Positions 1 to 7,952 of a stretch of DNA of 18,323 nucleotides are shown piece after piece. Under the pieces are notes generated by a model. That model was not told the origin of the DNA. It saw nothing but the letters and a program-made list of their open reading frames with translations, and searched no databases. The number at the start of each line of letters is the position of its first letter. Within the stretch, counting starts at the first letter, position 1. The stretch lies in contig CAVGWF010000003.1 in the NCBI GenBank assembly GCA_963632825.1, positions 1 to 18,323 of the forward strand, written 5' to 3'. The position numbers and the translations under genes were made by a program. Source of the DNA: F23-B02 sp963632825 (GTDB lineage: Bacteria; Bacillota; Clostridia; Oscillospirales; Oscillospiraceae).

Positions 1-1114
1 CGGGGACCCATGTGGACATCATGCCGACTGCGGTGCCGGAGATGATGGTGGTAGCCGAGCCCGTCTCGGACTGCTGAGCTATCTTCTTAACGAACTTGTA
101 ATCGCCGGAGGTGTAGACCTCGGTGACGACGCCGATAACGAGACCGACGACCAGACCGGAAACGATTGCCCATGCCGGACCGTAATTGCCGAGCATGACC
201 TTGCTCAGGGCAATGGACGCGATAACGACGAGAAGGGCGGAAACATAGGAGCCCATCTTGAGTGCCGCGTGGGGGTTCGAGCCTTCCTTGCCGCGCACGA
301 AGAAGGTGGCGATGACGGAGGCTGCAATGCCGCAGGCCGCGATAACGAGCGGGAAGATGACGGTCAGACTACCGAAGTCGGTTATGACATCGGAGACTGC
401 GCCGAGGGTCATTGCGGAGATGATGGCGCCGACATAGCTCTCGAAGAGGTCAGCACCCATGCCGGCTACGTCGCCGACGTTATCGCCGACGTTATCGGCA
501 ATGACAGCGGGGTTGCGGGGGTCGTCCTCGGGGATGCCTGCCTCGACCTTGCCGACGAGGTCTGCGCCGACATCGGCTGCCTTGGTGTAGATACCGCCGC
601 CGACACGGGCAAACAGAGCTATCGAGCTTGCGCCGAGGGAGAAGCCGAACAGAACGTTGGTGTCATCAAGGATGAGGTAGAGGACGGATGCGCCGAGAAG
701 GCCGAGACCGACAACGCACAGACCCATGACCGAGCCGCCGGAGAAGGCGATCGACAGAGCCTTGTTCATGCCGCTGGTCCTGGCTGCGTTTGCAGTGCGG
801 ACATTCGCCTTGGTGGCGACATTCATGCCGATGTAGCCGGCGAGAATGGAGAACAGAGCACCGCAGAGGAAGCAGATAGCGGTCGTCCAGCTCTTGAGGA
901 ACACGCCGATTGCAACGACAAGAATTACGATGAAGATCGCAAGGATCTTGTACTCCGCAAAAAGGAACGCCCTTGCACCGTCATTGATGGCGGCGGCGAT
1001 CTCCTTCATGCGGTCGGTACCTGCGTCCTGCTTGGAGACGAATGCTATCTTGTAGAAAGCAAACAGCAGAGCGACAACTGCAAGAGCAGGTGCCAGATAC
1101 ATAAGGGATTCCAT
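1..1114 (-). CDS. hppA: Membrane-bound ion-translocating pyrophosphatase (partial, N-terminal 371 codons)
   Basis: This integral membrane enzyme hydrolyses cytosolic pyrophosphate and uses the energy to pump H+ and/or Na+ across the membrane. The reverse strand gives MESLMYLAPALAVVALLFAF at the N-terminus, a first transmembrane helix, followed by further hydrophobic helices. The family's pyrophosphate/Mg-binding block is clear: DVGADLVGK begins at residue 181 and is followed by EDDPRNPAVIADNVGDNVGD and an ADLFESY segment, ending near residue 225. The family is usually about 650-700 residues, so the C-terminal half lies outside the window. The K+-dependence and Na+/H+ selectivity residues are not visible. 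The start ATG (1112-1114) has an AGGAGTGA ribosome binding site at 1121-1128. The gene is transcribed away from plsC, and the two share a 385-base divergent regulatory region. Family identification is near certain; ion specificity is unknown. Confidence 0.96.
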   Translation of the reverse strand, partial: MESLMYLAPALAVVALLFAFYKIAFVSKQDAGTDRMKEIAAAINDGARAFLFAEYKILAIFIVILVVAIGVFLKSWTTAICFLCGALFSILAGYIGMNVATKANVRTANAARTSGMNKALSIAFSGGSVMGLCVVGLGLLGASVLYLILDDTNVLFGFSLGASSIALFARVGGGIYTKAADVGADLVGKVEAGIPEDDPRNPAVIADNVGDNVGDVAGMGADLFESYVGAIISAMTLGAVSDVITDFGSLTVIFPLVIAACGIAASVIATFFVRGKEGSNPHAALKMGSYVSALLVVIASIALSKVMLGNYGPAWAIVSGLVVGLVIGVVTEVYTSGDYKFVKKIAQQSETGSATTIISGTAVGMMSTWVP

Positions 1115-1200
1115 AAAAATTCACTCCTATTAAATTAGTTACGGATTTAACAAGCTGTAACGCTTTTATCGTCTAAATACCGTTAACAACTCGTTTATGT

Positions 1201-1229
1201 ATTTTATACTATTATAGGTGAAAAATCAA
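1201..1229 (-). promoter_or_regulatory. Probable sigma-A promoter of hppA
   Basis: On the minus strand TTGATT (1224-1229) and TAAAAT (1201-1206) are separated by 17 bases. This would give an untranslated leader of roughly 80 bases before the hppA start. The match is good but the region is AT-rich, so other hexamers are possible. Confidence 0.5.
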
Positions 1230-1436
1230 TTTTAAAATAGGCGGTTTTCGTTCAAATTCAACAAATTTATCAATTTTTACGAAAGATTGTGAAATTAAGC
1301 GCCTAAGCTGTACAAAACACACAAAAATGTATTGCTTCGCCGAAAAACACTGATACTTTAGTAACAAGCGCAGCCTGTAAACGGATAAAATTAAAGGAAG
1401 CTTAAAAAAATTATTAAAATATTCAAAAAATTCATG

Positions 1437-1464
1437 TTGGAAAATCCCGAACTCGTGATAAAAT
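1437..1464 (+). promoter_or_regulatory. Probable promoter of the plsC-ABC-ABC-SDR operon
   Basis: TTGGAA (1437-1442) and TAAAAT (1459-1464) are 16 bases apart, and TG at 1456-1457 forms an extended -10 element (TGATAAAAT). The start codon of plsC lies about 30 bases downstream of the expected transcription start. No internal promoter is needed for the later genes because they overlap. Confidence 0.5.
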
Positions 1465-1499
1465 ATAAAAAATTGTATTCAATAAATGGAGGCTGAGCC

Positions 1500-2351
1500 A
1501 TGCTTCTTAAAATATTTGCCGCTATCGGCGCGGGAGGAAGCGTGCTTCACACGCTCATAGCCGGACAGGGCGGAGGCGTTCTGAAGGTCACGGGAGTTAT
1601 GCTGCTGCGCTTTCTGGAGTATTTCTTCGGTGCACACATCGCCTATGCGCTGACCATGCTCCTTGCGACGGAGCTGTTTATAGACAAGAAAAAATTCCAG
1701 GAAAGACCTTCGAGGTTCTGGCTGTGGCATCTGCACGCGGTAGCGGATCTTCTGGTGTTTTACGCGCGCGCGGATGTCTCCATAAGCGGAGCCGAGCTCA
1801 TACCGAAGGATACGCGGTACCTCATGGTCGCAAACCACCGCTCGCTGGCAGACCCCGTGGTCATGGTGCACAAAATGCCTAAGGAGGAGCTCACCTTCAT
1901 CTCGAAGCCGGGCAATCTGAAGCTCCCCATCATCGGCAAGGTCATGCACAAGTGCGGCTGCCTGCCGCTGGACAGGGAAAATAACCGCGAGGCGCTCAAG
2001 ACCGTCAAGGCCGCGACGAGTTATATAGAAAAGGACTACACCTCGGTCGTCATATATCCCGAGGGCACGCGCAGCAAGCAGGAGGGAATGCTCCCGTTCC
2101 ATGCGGGCTCGTTCAAGATAGCGCAGAGAGCCGGAGTACCCGTCGTAGTCGTTGCTCTGCGCAATACCGATAAGATAGTTCACAACTTCCCGCTCAGAAG
2201 AACGGATGTTTACATAGATGTCGTCGGAGTTATCGACACGCAGTATGTGAAGGAGCATAAAACACACGAGACCGCCGAGCTTGCTCAGAGAATGATCCGG
2301 GATAAGCTCGATGCGGAAAGAAAAAATGAGGAGAGTGCTGCCGAAAAATGA
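1500..2351 (+). CDS. plsC: 1-acyl-sn-glycerol-3-phosphate acyltransferase (PlsC/LPLAT family)
   Basis: It transfers an acyl chain to the sn-2 position of lysophosphatidic acid, giving phosphatidic acid for membrane phospholipid synthesis at the inner leaflet. The 283-residue product has the diagnostic NHxxxxD motif (NHRSLADP, H113 and D118) and the substrate-binding EGTRSK at 188-193. A hydrophobic N-terminal stretch (roughly residues 5-60) precedes the catalytic domain and is longer than in minimal PlsC proteins, suggesting membrane anchoring. The ATG at 1500 has GGAGG at 1488-1492, seven bases upstream. Its stop overlaps the start of the next gene as ATGA, so it is translationally coupled to an ABC exporter. 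This coupling suggests a role in lipid remodelling linked to export, which is inference. Family call is secure; exact acyl acceptor is not. Confidence 0.9.
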   Translation: MLLKIFAAIGAGGSVLHTLIAGQGGGVLKVTGVMLLRFLEYFFGAHIAYALTMLLATELFIDKKKFQERPSRFWLWHLHAVADLLVFYARADVSISGAELIPKDTRYLMVANHRSLADPVVMVHKMPKEELTFISKPGNLKLPIIGKVMHKCGCLPLDRENNREALKTVKAATSYIEKDYTSVVIYPEGTRSKQEGMLPFHAGSFKIAQRAGVPVVVVALRNTDKIVHNFPLRRTDVYIDVVGVIDTQYVKEHKTHETAELAQRMIRDKLDAERKNEESAAEK

Positions 2352-4117
2352 TAAAACTGCTGAAGCTTTTCAGATACCTCAAGGCAAAGGAATGGCTGTT
2401 TTTCCTGTCCAGCCTTGTGTTCATATGTGCTCAGGTCGTGCTTGAGCTCAGGATTCCGGATTATATGTCGTCGATAACGACGCTTATACAAACTCCGGGC
2501 AGTGCAATGGCCGATGTGTGGAGCGCGGGCGGCAGGATGCTGCTGTGTGCATTCGGAAGTCTGATATCCTCCATAGCGGTGTGCTTTTTTGCATCACGCA
2601 TAGCGGCAAACTTTTCGCGCCGTTTAAGAAAAGAGATGTTCGACAAGGTCGAGAGCTTTACGCTTGAGGAGATAAACGCCTTTTCCACCGCAAGCCTTAT
2701 AACCCGCTCGACAAACGATGTATCTCAGGTGCAGATGATGGTCGTGCTTGCACTTCAGGTCGTCGTAAAGGCACCGCTTATGGCGGTCTGGGCGATAATG
2801 AAGATAGCCGGCAAGGCGTGGCAGTGGTCGCTTGCTACCGGCATTGCGGTTGTGCTGCTCGTCGTGATACTCGGCATTGCGATAAAGCTCACCTTCCCGC
2901 GCTTTCGCAGGATGCAGTGGCTGCAGGACGCTCTCAACCAGTCCGCGCGCGAGAACCTCACCGGTATTCGCGTCGTAAGGGCGTATAACGCCGAAAAGTA
3001 TCAGGAAAAGAAGTTCGAGAAGGCAAATACCGATCTGCTCGAAAATTCGCTGTACGCGAACCGTACAATGACCATGCTCAGCCCGTTTATGAGCCTTGTC
3101 ATGAACTGCCTTAATATGTCCATCTACTGGATAGGTGCGGTGCTTATAAATGCCGTCGCCGCAGATTCGGCTGCCGCAGTAATGACGAGGGTCGACATAT
3201 TTGCGGATATGATAGTTTTCATGTCCTACGCAATGCAGGTCATAATGAGCTTTGTAATGATAGTCATGGTCGTTATTATTGCGCCGAGGGCGCTCGAGGC
3301 GGCAAAGCGCATAAGCGAGGTGCTTGAGACCAGCCCGAGGATAGTAAGCGGCACCGCCGCCGACGGCTCGGAGCATGGCACGGTCGAATTCAAAAATGTA
3401 AGCTTTGCATATCCCGGCGGCAGCGGCAGCGTTCTGCGCGATATAAGCTTCAAGGCCGGCAGGGGCGAAACGATAGCGTTTATCGGCTCCACGGGCTCCG
3501 GCAAAACGACGCTTGTAAACCTCATTCCGCGCCTTTACGACGCGACGGAGGGCGAGGTGCTCGTAGACGGAGTGAATGTCAGGGAATACGATCTTGAGTC
3601 ACTGTACGCGAAGATAGGCTATGTTTCGCAGAGGGCGGTCATGTTCACCGGAACCGTTGCGGATAATGTCGCGTTCGGCAAGAATGCGGATGCCGAAAAG
3701 CTTCGGAGCGCGCTCGGGATATCGCACTCGCAGGAATTCGTGAGCGAGCTTGAGGAGGGCGAGAACGCGCATGTGGCGCGCGGCGGCACGAATTTCTCCG
3801 GCGGTCAGAAGCAGAGACTGTCCATTGCCCGCGCATTGTGCCGCGACGCAGAGATATTCATATTTGACGACACATTCTCCGCACTGGATTTCAAGACAGA
3901 CCGTCAGCTCCGCGACGCTCTCCGGGAAAAAACACAGGGCTGCACAAAGCTCATAGTCGCCCAGCGCATCGGAACGATAATGAGCGCGGATAAAATAATA
4001 GTGCTTGACGAGGGCAGGATAGTCGGCATCGGCACGCACAGGGAGCTTCTCGGCTCCTGTGATGTCTATCGCCAGATAGCTCTCAGCCAGCTTTCGGAGG
4101 AGGAGCTTGCCATATGA
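2348..4117 (+). CDS. ABC exporter half-transporter, subunit A, with a degenerate ATP site
   Basis: This 589-residue protein has a six-helix membrane domain (residues about 15-315) followed by a nucleotide-binding domain. It shows Walker A GSTGSGKTT (380-388), Q-loop Gln428, signature FSGGQ (483-487) and Walker B IFIFDD (503-508). The catalytic Glu after Walker B is Asp508, and the switch-loop His is Gln539 (VAQRIGTI). In heterodimeric exporters of the TM287/288 and BmrC/BmrD type, these two substitutions mark the subunit whose Walker motifs form the non-hydrolysing site. The partner is the next gene, which keeps Glu and His. The start overlaps plsC and the stop overlaps the partner gene, both as ATGA, implying equal expression. 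The substrate is not predictable; drugs, lipids or peptides are all known for this class. Confidence 0.93.
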   Translation: MIKLLKLFRYLKAKEWLFFLSSLVFICAQVVLELRIPDYMSSITTLIQTPGSAMADVWSAGGRMLLCAFGSLISSIAVCFFASRIAANFSRRLRKEMFDKVESFTLEEINAFSTASLITRSTNDVSQVQMMVVLALQVVVKAPLMAVWAIMKIAGKAWQWSLATGIAVVLLVVILGIAIKLTFPRFRRMQWLQDALNQSARENLTGIRVVRAYNAEKYQEKKFEKANTDLLENSLYANRTMTMLSPFMSLVMNCLNMSIYWIGAVLINAVAADSAAAVMTRVDIFADMIVFMSYAMQVIMSFVMIVMVVIIAPRALEAAKRISEVLETSPRIVSGTAADGSEHGTVEFKNVSFAYPGGSGSVLRDISFKAGRGETIAFIGSTGSGKTTLVNLIPRLYDATEGEVLVDGVNVREYDLESLYAKIGYVSQRAVMFTGTVADNVAFGKNADAEKLRSALGISHSQEFVSELEEGENAHVARGGTNFSGGQKQRLSIARALCRDAEIFIFDDTFSALDFKTDRQLRDALREKTQGCTKLIVAQRIGTIMSADKIIVLDEGRIVGIGTHRELLGSCDVYRQIALSQLSEEELAI

Positions 4118-5904
4118 GCGGTATGAGAAAAGGCCCTCCGGGAAGGGGAGCGGGCGAAAAGCCCAAAAATGTAAAAAGCTCAATGCTTGAGCTTTTGAGA
4201 TACCTCAAGCCGTGGTACAAGCCGATAGCGGCGGCGCTTGCGTTCAGCATTATCGGCATTGCGCTCACACTTATTGCACCCGACAAGCTCGCGCAGCTTA
4301 CAAATGATATAAGCGACGGGCTTGCGGCGGGCATCGACATGGGGCTTATCGTTAAGTCGATAATAACCATACTCGCTATTTACATCGGTGCAAGCCTCGT
4401 GACCTGCGCATCGAGCTACATAATGATAACCGTCATGCAGAAGCTCGCATGGAGCATGCGCACGAGCATCAGCCGGAAGATAAACAGGCTTCCGCTTAAG
4501 TATTTCGACAAGGTCACCGTCGGCGATGTGCTCAGCCGCATAACAAACGACATTGACACCATATCCTCGGCGCTGAACTCCAGCATAACAACGCTCGTTC
4601 AGGCGGTCGTCCAGTTTATCGGCGTTACCGTCATAATGTTCGTCACAAGCGGCAGGCTTGCGCTCACCGCCATCGGCGCCTCGATAATCGGCTTTATCCT
4701 GATGTTCGTCATCATCGCCCGTTCGAGAAAATATTTCGTTCAGCAGCAGCGGAATCTGGGCGAAATGAACGGACATATCGAGGAGATGTACTCCGGGCAC
4801 GATATAGTGCGCGTTTACGGAGCCACCGGACAAGCCAAAAAGGAATTTGACCGGATAAACACCAATCTCTACACCAGCGCGTGGAAATCGCAGTTCTTCG
4901 GCGGCCTTATGATGCCGCTGATGGGCTTTGTCGGCAACTTCGGCTATGTTGCGGTCTGCGTTGTCGGCGCTGCGCTCACGATGAGCGGCAGCATCCGCTT
5001 CGGCACCGTCATAGCGTTTATAAGCTATGTAAAGCTCTTTACCAACCCCCTCAGCCAGATCTCGCAGGCTGTGAACAGCCTTATGTCCGCGGGCGCCGCG
5101 GGCGAGCGCGTGTTCGGCTTCCTCGGCGAGGAGGAGATGAGCGATGACAGCGGCTGCACACGCACCGTTGAGCATGTGCGCGGCAAGGTCGATTTCGAGA
5201 ATGTCCGCTTCGGCTACAATGAGGATAAGCCCGTTATAAACGACTTTTCCGCAAGCGTCGAGCCCGGACAGAAGGTGGCCATAGTCGGCTACACGGGCGC
5301 TGGCAAAACAACGATGGTAAATCTGCTCATGCGCTTTTACGATGTGTGGAGCGGGCAGATAAGGATAGACGGCGTGCCCATATCGGAGCTCAAGCGCAGC
5401 GAGGTGCATTCCATGTTCGGCATGGTGCTTCAGGACACATGGCTGTTCGAGGGCACCTACCGTGAGAATATCGCTTACGGCAAGAAGAATGTTACCGATG
5501 AGCAGATACAGGCGGCGTGCAGGCTCGTCGGCATGGATCACTACATTTCCACCCTGCCGGATGGATACGATACCCAGCTCAACGACCGCAGCAGCCTCTC
5601 GGCGGGTCAGCGTCAGCTTTTAACGATAGCGCGTGCCATGGTCGAAAACGCGCCTATGATAATTCTCGACGAGGCGACCAGCTCGGTCGATACGCGTACC
5701 GAGGCGCTCGTGCAGAAGGCTATGGACAGGCTTACACGCGGCAGGACGAGCTTTGTCATAGCGCACCGTCTCTCGACGATACGCGATGCCGACCTCATCC
5801 TTGTCATGGACAAGGGCGACGTTGTCGAAAGCGGAACGCATGAGCAGCTTCTCAAAGCCGGCGGACTGTACAAGGAGCTGTACACGAGCCAGTTTGAGGG
5901 GTGA
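4114..5904 (+). CDS. ABC exporter half-transporter, subunit B, with the catalytic ATP site
   Basis: This 596-residue protein is the partner of the preceding subunit. A basic N-terminal extension of about 35 residues precedes six membrane helices (about 37-325) and a nucleotide-binding domain. Walker A is GYTGAGKTT (392-400), the signature is LSAGQ (495-499), Walker B is MIILDE (515-520) with catalytic Glu520, and the switch His is His551 (IAHRLSTI). It therefore carries the intact Walker motifs of the pair, while its signature has Ala in place of the second position Gly and would face the degenerate site of subunit A. This is the usual arrangement in asymmetric multidrug-type exporters. The gene starts at an ATGA overlap and ends four bases before the SDR start. 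Cargo is unknown. Confidence 0.94.
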   Translation: MSGMRKGPPGRGAGEKPKNVKSSMLELLRYLKPWYKPIAAALAFSIIGIALTLIAPDKLAQLTNDISDGLAAGIDMGLIVKSIITILAIYIGASLVTCASSYIMITVMQKLAWSMRTSISRKINRLPLKYFDKVTVGDVLSRITNDIDTISSALNSSITTLVQAVVQFIGVTVIMFVTSGRLALTAIGASIIGFILMFVIIARSRKYFVQQQRNLGEMNGHIEEMYSGHDIVRVYGATGQAKKEFDRINTNLYTSAWKSQFFGGLMMPLMGFVGNFGYVAVCVVGAALTMSGSIRFGTVIAFISYVKLFTNPLSQISQAVNSLMSAGAAGERVFGFLGEEEMSDDSGCTRTVEHVRGKVDFENVRFGYNEDKPVINDFSASVEPGQKVAIVGYTGAGKTTMVNLLMRFYDVWSGQIRIDGVPISELKRSEVHSMFGMVLQDTWLFEGTYRENIAYGKKNVTDEQIQAACRLVGMDHYISTLPDGYDTQLNDRSSLSAGQRQLLTIARAMVENAPMIILDEATSSVDTRTEALVQKAMDRLTRGRTSFVIAHRLSTIRDADLILVMDKGDVVESGTHEQLLKAGGLYKELYTSQFEG

Positions 5905-5907
5905 AGA

Positions 5908-6648
5908 ATGAAAAAAGTTGCACTTATAACAGGCTCCTCACGCGGCATCGGCAGAGCCTGTGCACAGACGCTTGCCGAAGGCGGATACGCGGTCTGCATA
6001 AACTACATAGAGCGCGAGGATAAAGCCGAGGAGCTCCTGCGCGAGCTTTCGTCCCGGGGCGCGGAGGCCATGGCATACAGGGCCGATGTCTCCGACAGGG
6101 AGGCGGTACACGCTATGGTGCAGGCGATACGCGAGCGCTTCGGCAGCGTATCGCTTCTTGTAAACAACGCCGGAATTGCGAGGCAGTGTCTTTTTCAGGA
6201 TATCAGCAGCGAGTACTGGCAGCGCATTTTTGCGGTGAATCTCGGCGGTGCGTTCAACACCATTCAGGAGGTGCTGCCGGATATGCTGCATGAGCACGCG
6301 GGCTGCATCGTGAATGTGTCCTCCATATGGGGCGAGCACGGCGCATCGTGTGAGGTGGCGTATTCCTCAACAAAGCATGCCATCATAGGACTCACGAGGT
6401 CTCTCGCGCAGGAGCTCGCGCCGTCGCATATCCGCGTAAACTGCGTTGCGCCCGGCGTTATAAACACCGATATGGTGCAGGTGCTCGGACAGGAGACCCT
6501 TGATATGCTTGCCGGGGCTACGCCGCTCGGCAGACTCGGCAGACCGGAGGATATTGCCGCCGCGGTCGAGTTTTTGGCATCGGATAGGGCGTCCTTTATA
6601 ACCGGACAGGTGCTCTGCGCCGACGGCGGCTTTGCGGAGTCGCACTGA
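5908..6648 (+). CDS. Short-chain dehydrogenase/reductase, FabG-like
   Basis: A 246-residue classical SDR, an NAD(P)-dependent oxidoreductase of the cytosol. The cofactor motif TGSSRGIG is at residues 8-15 and NNAG at 86-89. The catalytic Ser139, Tyr152 and Lys156 (YSSTK) are intact. The C-terminal PxxxADGG-type end (LCADGGF) is typical of 3-oxoacyl-ACP reductases, but that end is shared by many SDRs of other specificity. The start lies three bases after the ABC subunit stop, with GAGGGG just upstream, so it is the last gene of the plsC operon. Its position beside plsC favours an acyl or lipid-related substrate, though this is only inference. Ile codons are ATA in 8 of 17 cases, a useful marker of the host style. 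Its stop codon lies in the A-tract of the terminator. Confidence 0.85.
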   Translation: MKKVALITGSSRGIGRACAQTLAEGGYAVCINYIEREDKAEELLRELSSRGAEAMAYRADVSDREAVHAMVQAIRERFGSVSLLVNNAGIARQCLFQDISSEYWQRIFAVNLGGAFNTIQEVLPDMLHEHAGCIVNVSSIWGEHGASCEVAYSSTKHAIIGLTRSLAQELAPSHIRVNCVAPGVINTDMVQVLGQETLDMLAGATPLGRLGRPEDIAAAVEFLASDRASFITGQVLCADGGFAESH

Positions 6649-6679
6649 AAAAACGGTAGTCTGCCGACTACCGTTTTTT
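6648..6679. terminator. Bidirectional terminator, left copy of a duplicated palindrome
   Basis: A nine-base stem ACGGTAGTC (6653-6661) pairs with GACTACCGT (6666-6674) around a TGCC loop, extended by an A-tract and a T-tract. It begins at the SDR stop codon. An almost identical copy lies at 11969-12001, differing by one base in the length of the A-tract. Confidence 0.9.
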
Positions 6680-6680
6680 C

Positions 6681-6724
6681 GCGCATCAAAAAGGCAGGAC
6701 CGAGGTCCTGCCTTTTTGATGCGC
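6681..6724. terminator. Perfect 20-bp inverted repeat, probable bidirectional terminator
   Basis: Positions 6681-6700 are perfectly complementary to 6705-6724, with loop CGAG at 6701-6704. The stem contains internal A5 and T5 runs, so each strand carries a GC-rich hairpin followed by a T-run. It could stop leftward transcripts from the DeoR gene, which ends 118 bases away, and it backs up the terminator next to it. Confidence 0.75.
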
Positions 6725-6841
6725 TTATGTTTTTGATCCCCATACAGGGCAGGCGAGACACCAAGCGTTCTTTTACATACAGTGCCGCCATTTACGGCAA
6801 AGCGTCTCTCGGCGGCAGCCGTTTACATCGGCGGTTCCGTC

Positions 6842-7642
6842 TCAGCCTATAATAACCTTTACACCTATTTTTTCCAGCCTGCGCGTATGTGCCCCGTCCA
6901 GTCCGGAATCGGTAACAATATAATCTATATCGCTCAGATCAACCGTTTTTTCCATGAACGGCTTCACATTAAACTTCGTGGAGTCCGCAAGAACATATCT
7001 GGTCTTGCCGCACAGGCAGAGATATTTCTCTGTGCGCGGATCAATATCCAATGAAGTGATGCCGAAATCCAGATCGACGGAATCGCAGCCGGAATACGCC
7101 TTATCAACCTTCAGTGTTTTCAGAAATTCCTCAGCCGTAGGACCAAAGCAGGCACCGTTGCGGTGACGGATCTGGCCGCCGCAAACATAAACACGGATTT
7201 CAGGCTGAAAAATGAGCGCATTTGCTACCGGAACGGAGTCGGTAACCACACTCAGCTCCTTGCGGTCCTTCAGCAAAAGCGCCATGAGAAGCGCAGTCGT
7301 GCCGCTGCTGATTGCAATAAAATCTCCGTCCTTTACGGTTGCCGCAGCCGCAACGGCGATCTTCTGCTTTTTTTCAAAATTCGGGATGTCGGTCATAATC
7401 GTGCTGATCGACGGTTCATCGGAATTGAGTGCATTTGGGTAGTCCGCCTTCACGGCACCTCCGTGCGTACGCACAAGCAAGCCCTTGTTATGCATCTTTT
7501 GCAAAAGAATACGAGTTGTTGAAGCAGAGATATTCAGGCTTTCACAGACCTCTGCAACAGTCAGCCTGCCTTTTTCGTTCAGTTGATTCATAACGAGTGC
7601 TTCCCGCTCCTCATAAAAAGACCCGCTTTGTGAAACAGCCAT
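6842..7642 (-). CDS. DeoR-family transcriptional regulator of the cassette
   Basis: A 266-residue sugar-phosphate-responsive regulator, usually a repressor. An N-terminal winged helix-turn-helix spans about residues 13-65, with a recognition helix near 39-54 and the family's RTHGGAV wing at 58-64. The C-terminal DeoR sensor domain shows ISSGTT (111-116), CGGQIRHRNGACFGP, LADSTKF (218-224) and VTDSGL (243-248). The first of these is DSGTT in many relatives, so the Asp is Ser here. I chose the ATG at 7640-7642 because GAGGAT stands nine or so bases upstream; a longer reading frame to 7693 has no such site and would run into the promoter. It diverges from the permease operon and is probably its local regulator. 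The effector is likely a phosphorylated intermediate made by the FGGY kinase, which is inference. Confidence 0.9.
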   Translation of the reverse strand: MAVSQSGSFYEEREALVMNQLNEKGRLTVAEVCESLNISASTTRILLQKMHNKGLLVRTHGGAVKADYPNALNSDEPSISTIMTDIPNFEKKQKIAVAAAATVKDGDFIAISSGTTALLMALLLKDRKELSVVTDSVPVANALIFQPEIRVYVCGGQIRHRNGACFGPTAEEFLKTLKVDKAYSGCDSVDLDFGITSLDIDPRTEKYLCLCGKTRYVLADSTKFNVKPFMEKTVDLSDIDYIVTDSGLDGAHTRRLEKIGVKVIIG

Positions 7643-7678
7643 TGAACTATCCTCATTTCTTAAAGTCTGTTTATTACC

Positions 7679-7707
7679 ATTATACAGCATCAAATATTAA
7701 AAATCAA
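7679..7707 (-). promoter_or_regulatory. Promoter of the DeoR-type gene
   Basis: On the minus strand TTGATT (7702-7707) and a consensus TATAAT (7679-7684) are 17 bases apart. This gives a leader of about 30 bases. The motif array at 7717-7742 lies directly upstream of the -35 box. Confidence 0.75.
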
Positions 7708-7716
7708 CATAAATAC

Positions 7717-7742
7717 TATCAATTGCTATCAATCTTGATTGA
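7717..7742. promoter_or_regulatory. Probable operator: three ATTGA-type motifs at 10-bp spacing
   Basis: TATCAAT occurs at 7717-7723 and again at 7727-7733, and the inverted form GATTGA follows at 7737-7742, so successive copies start exactly 10 bases apart. CAATC-TT-GATTG (7730-7741) is a perfect palindrome. This one-turn phasing suits a regulator binding one face of the helix. Binding by the adjacent DeoR protein is inference. Confidence 0.5.
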
Positions 7743-7842
7743 GTTATCACTTTTTGACCGACAAAATGAACAGTTTCGATGATTGATAAATGTATATATT
7801 CAATAAAGTTTCATTTAAGATGATTGAAATTAGAGTTTCCGC

Positions 7843-7871
7843 TTGAAAACGATTATTAACGATGATACAAT
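7843..7871 (+). promoter_or_regulatory. Promoter of the permease-kinase operon
   Basis: TTGAAA (7843-7848) and TACAAT (7866-7871) are 17 bases apart, a strong sigma-A-type match. Transcription would start near 7878, about 75 bases before the small membrane protein gene, with a GATTGAAT motif at 7884-7891 placed to block it. Confidence 0.75.
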
Positions 7872-7952
7872 GCAAGCATAGTCGATTGAATCACGCGCTT
7901 TCAGGCTATGATCCAGTCAAATCAATCAAAAAGAACGCAAGGAGGCAGGAAT

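Larger units (their letters stand above)
1115..1499. other. Divergent intergenic region hppA/plsC, no gene
   Basis: These 385 AT-rich bases lie between two genes transcribed outward. I see a candidate promoter for each side and the two ribosome binding sites. I see no credible small ORF with a ribosome binding site, no clear riboswitch-like fold and no strong hairpin. Confidence 0.6.
7643..7952. promoter_or_regulatory. Divergent control region with scattered ATTGA/TCAAT motifs
   Basis: This AT-rich 310-base stretch has no gene. Besides the phased trio at 7717-7742 it holds GATTGATA (7781-7788), TTCAAT (7799-7804), GATTGAAA (7822-7829), GATTGAAT (7884-7891) and TCAATCAA (7922-7929). Copies lie upstream of, and just downstream of, the start expected from the plus-strand promoter, which is the placement of repressor sites. 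Some copies may be chance in AT-rich DNA. Confidence 0.45.

Noticed and set aside
269..1138. Long plus-strand open frame opposite the left-hand gene
   Set aside because: It is antisense to hppA, whose protein motifs are unmistakable; it has no ribosome binding site or recognisable domain.
4180..5541. 453-codon minus-strand open frame under the second ABC subunit
   Set aside because: It is a shadow of a well-identified ABC gene, with His/Arg-rich low-sense composition and no start signals.
6725..6841. Possible small gene between the left hairpins and the DeoR-type gene
   Set aside because: No frame with a ribosome binding site of useful length is seen; it looks like an untranslated 3' region.
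7643..7693. N-terminal extension of the DeoR-type gene to 7693
   Set aside because: The extension covers the TATAAT promoter element and has no ribosome binding site; the ATG at 7642 has GAGGAT upstream.
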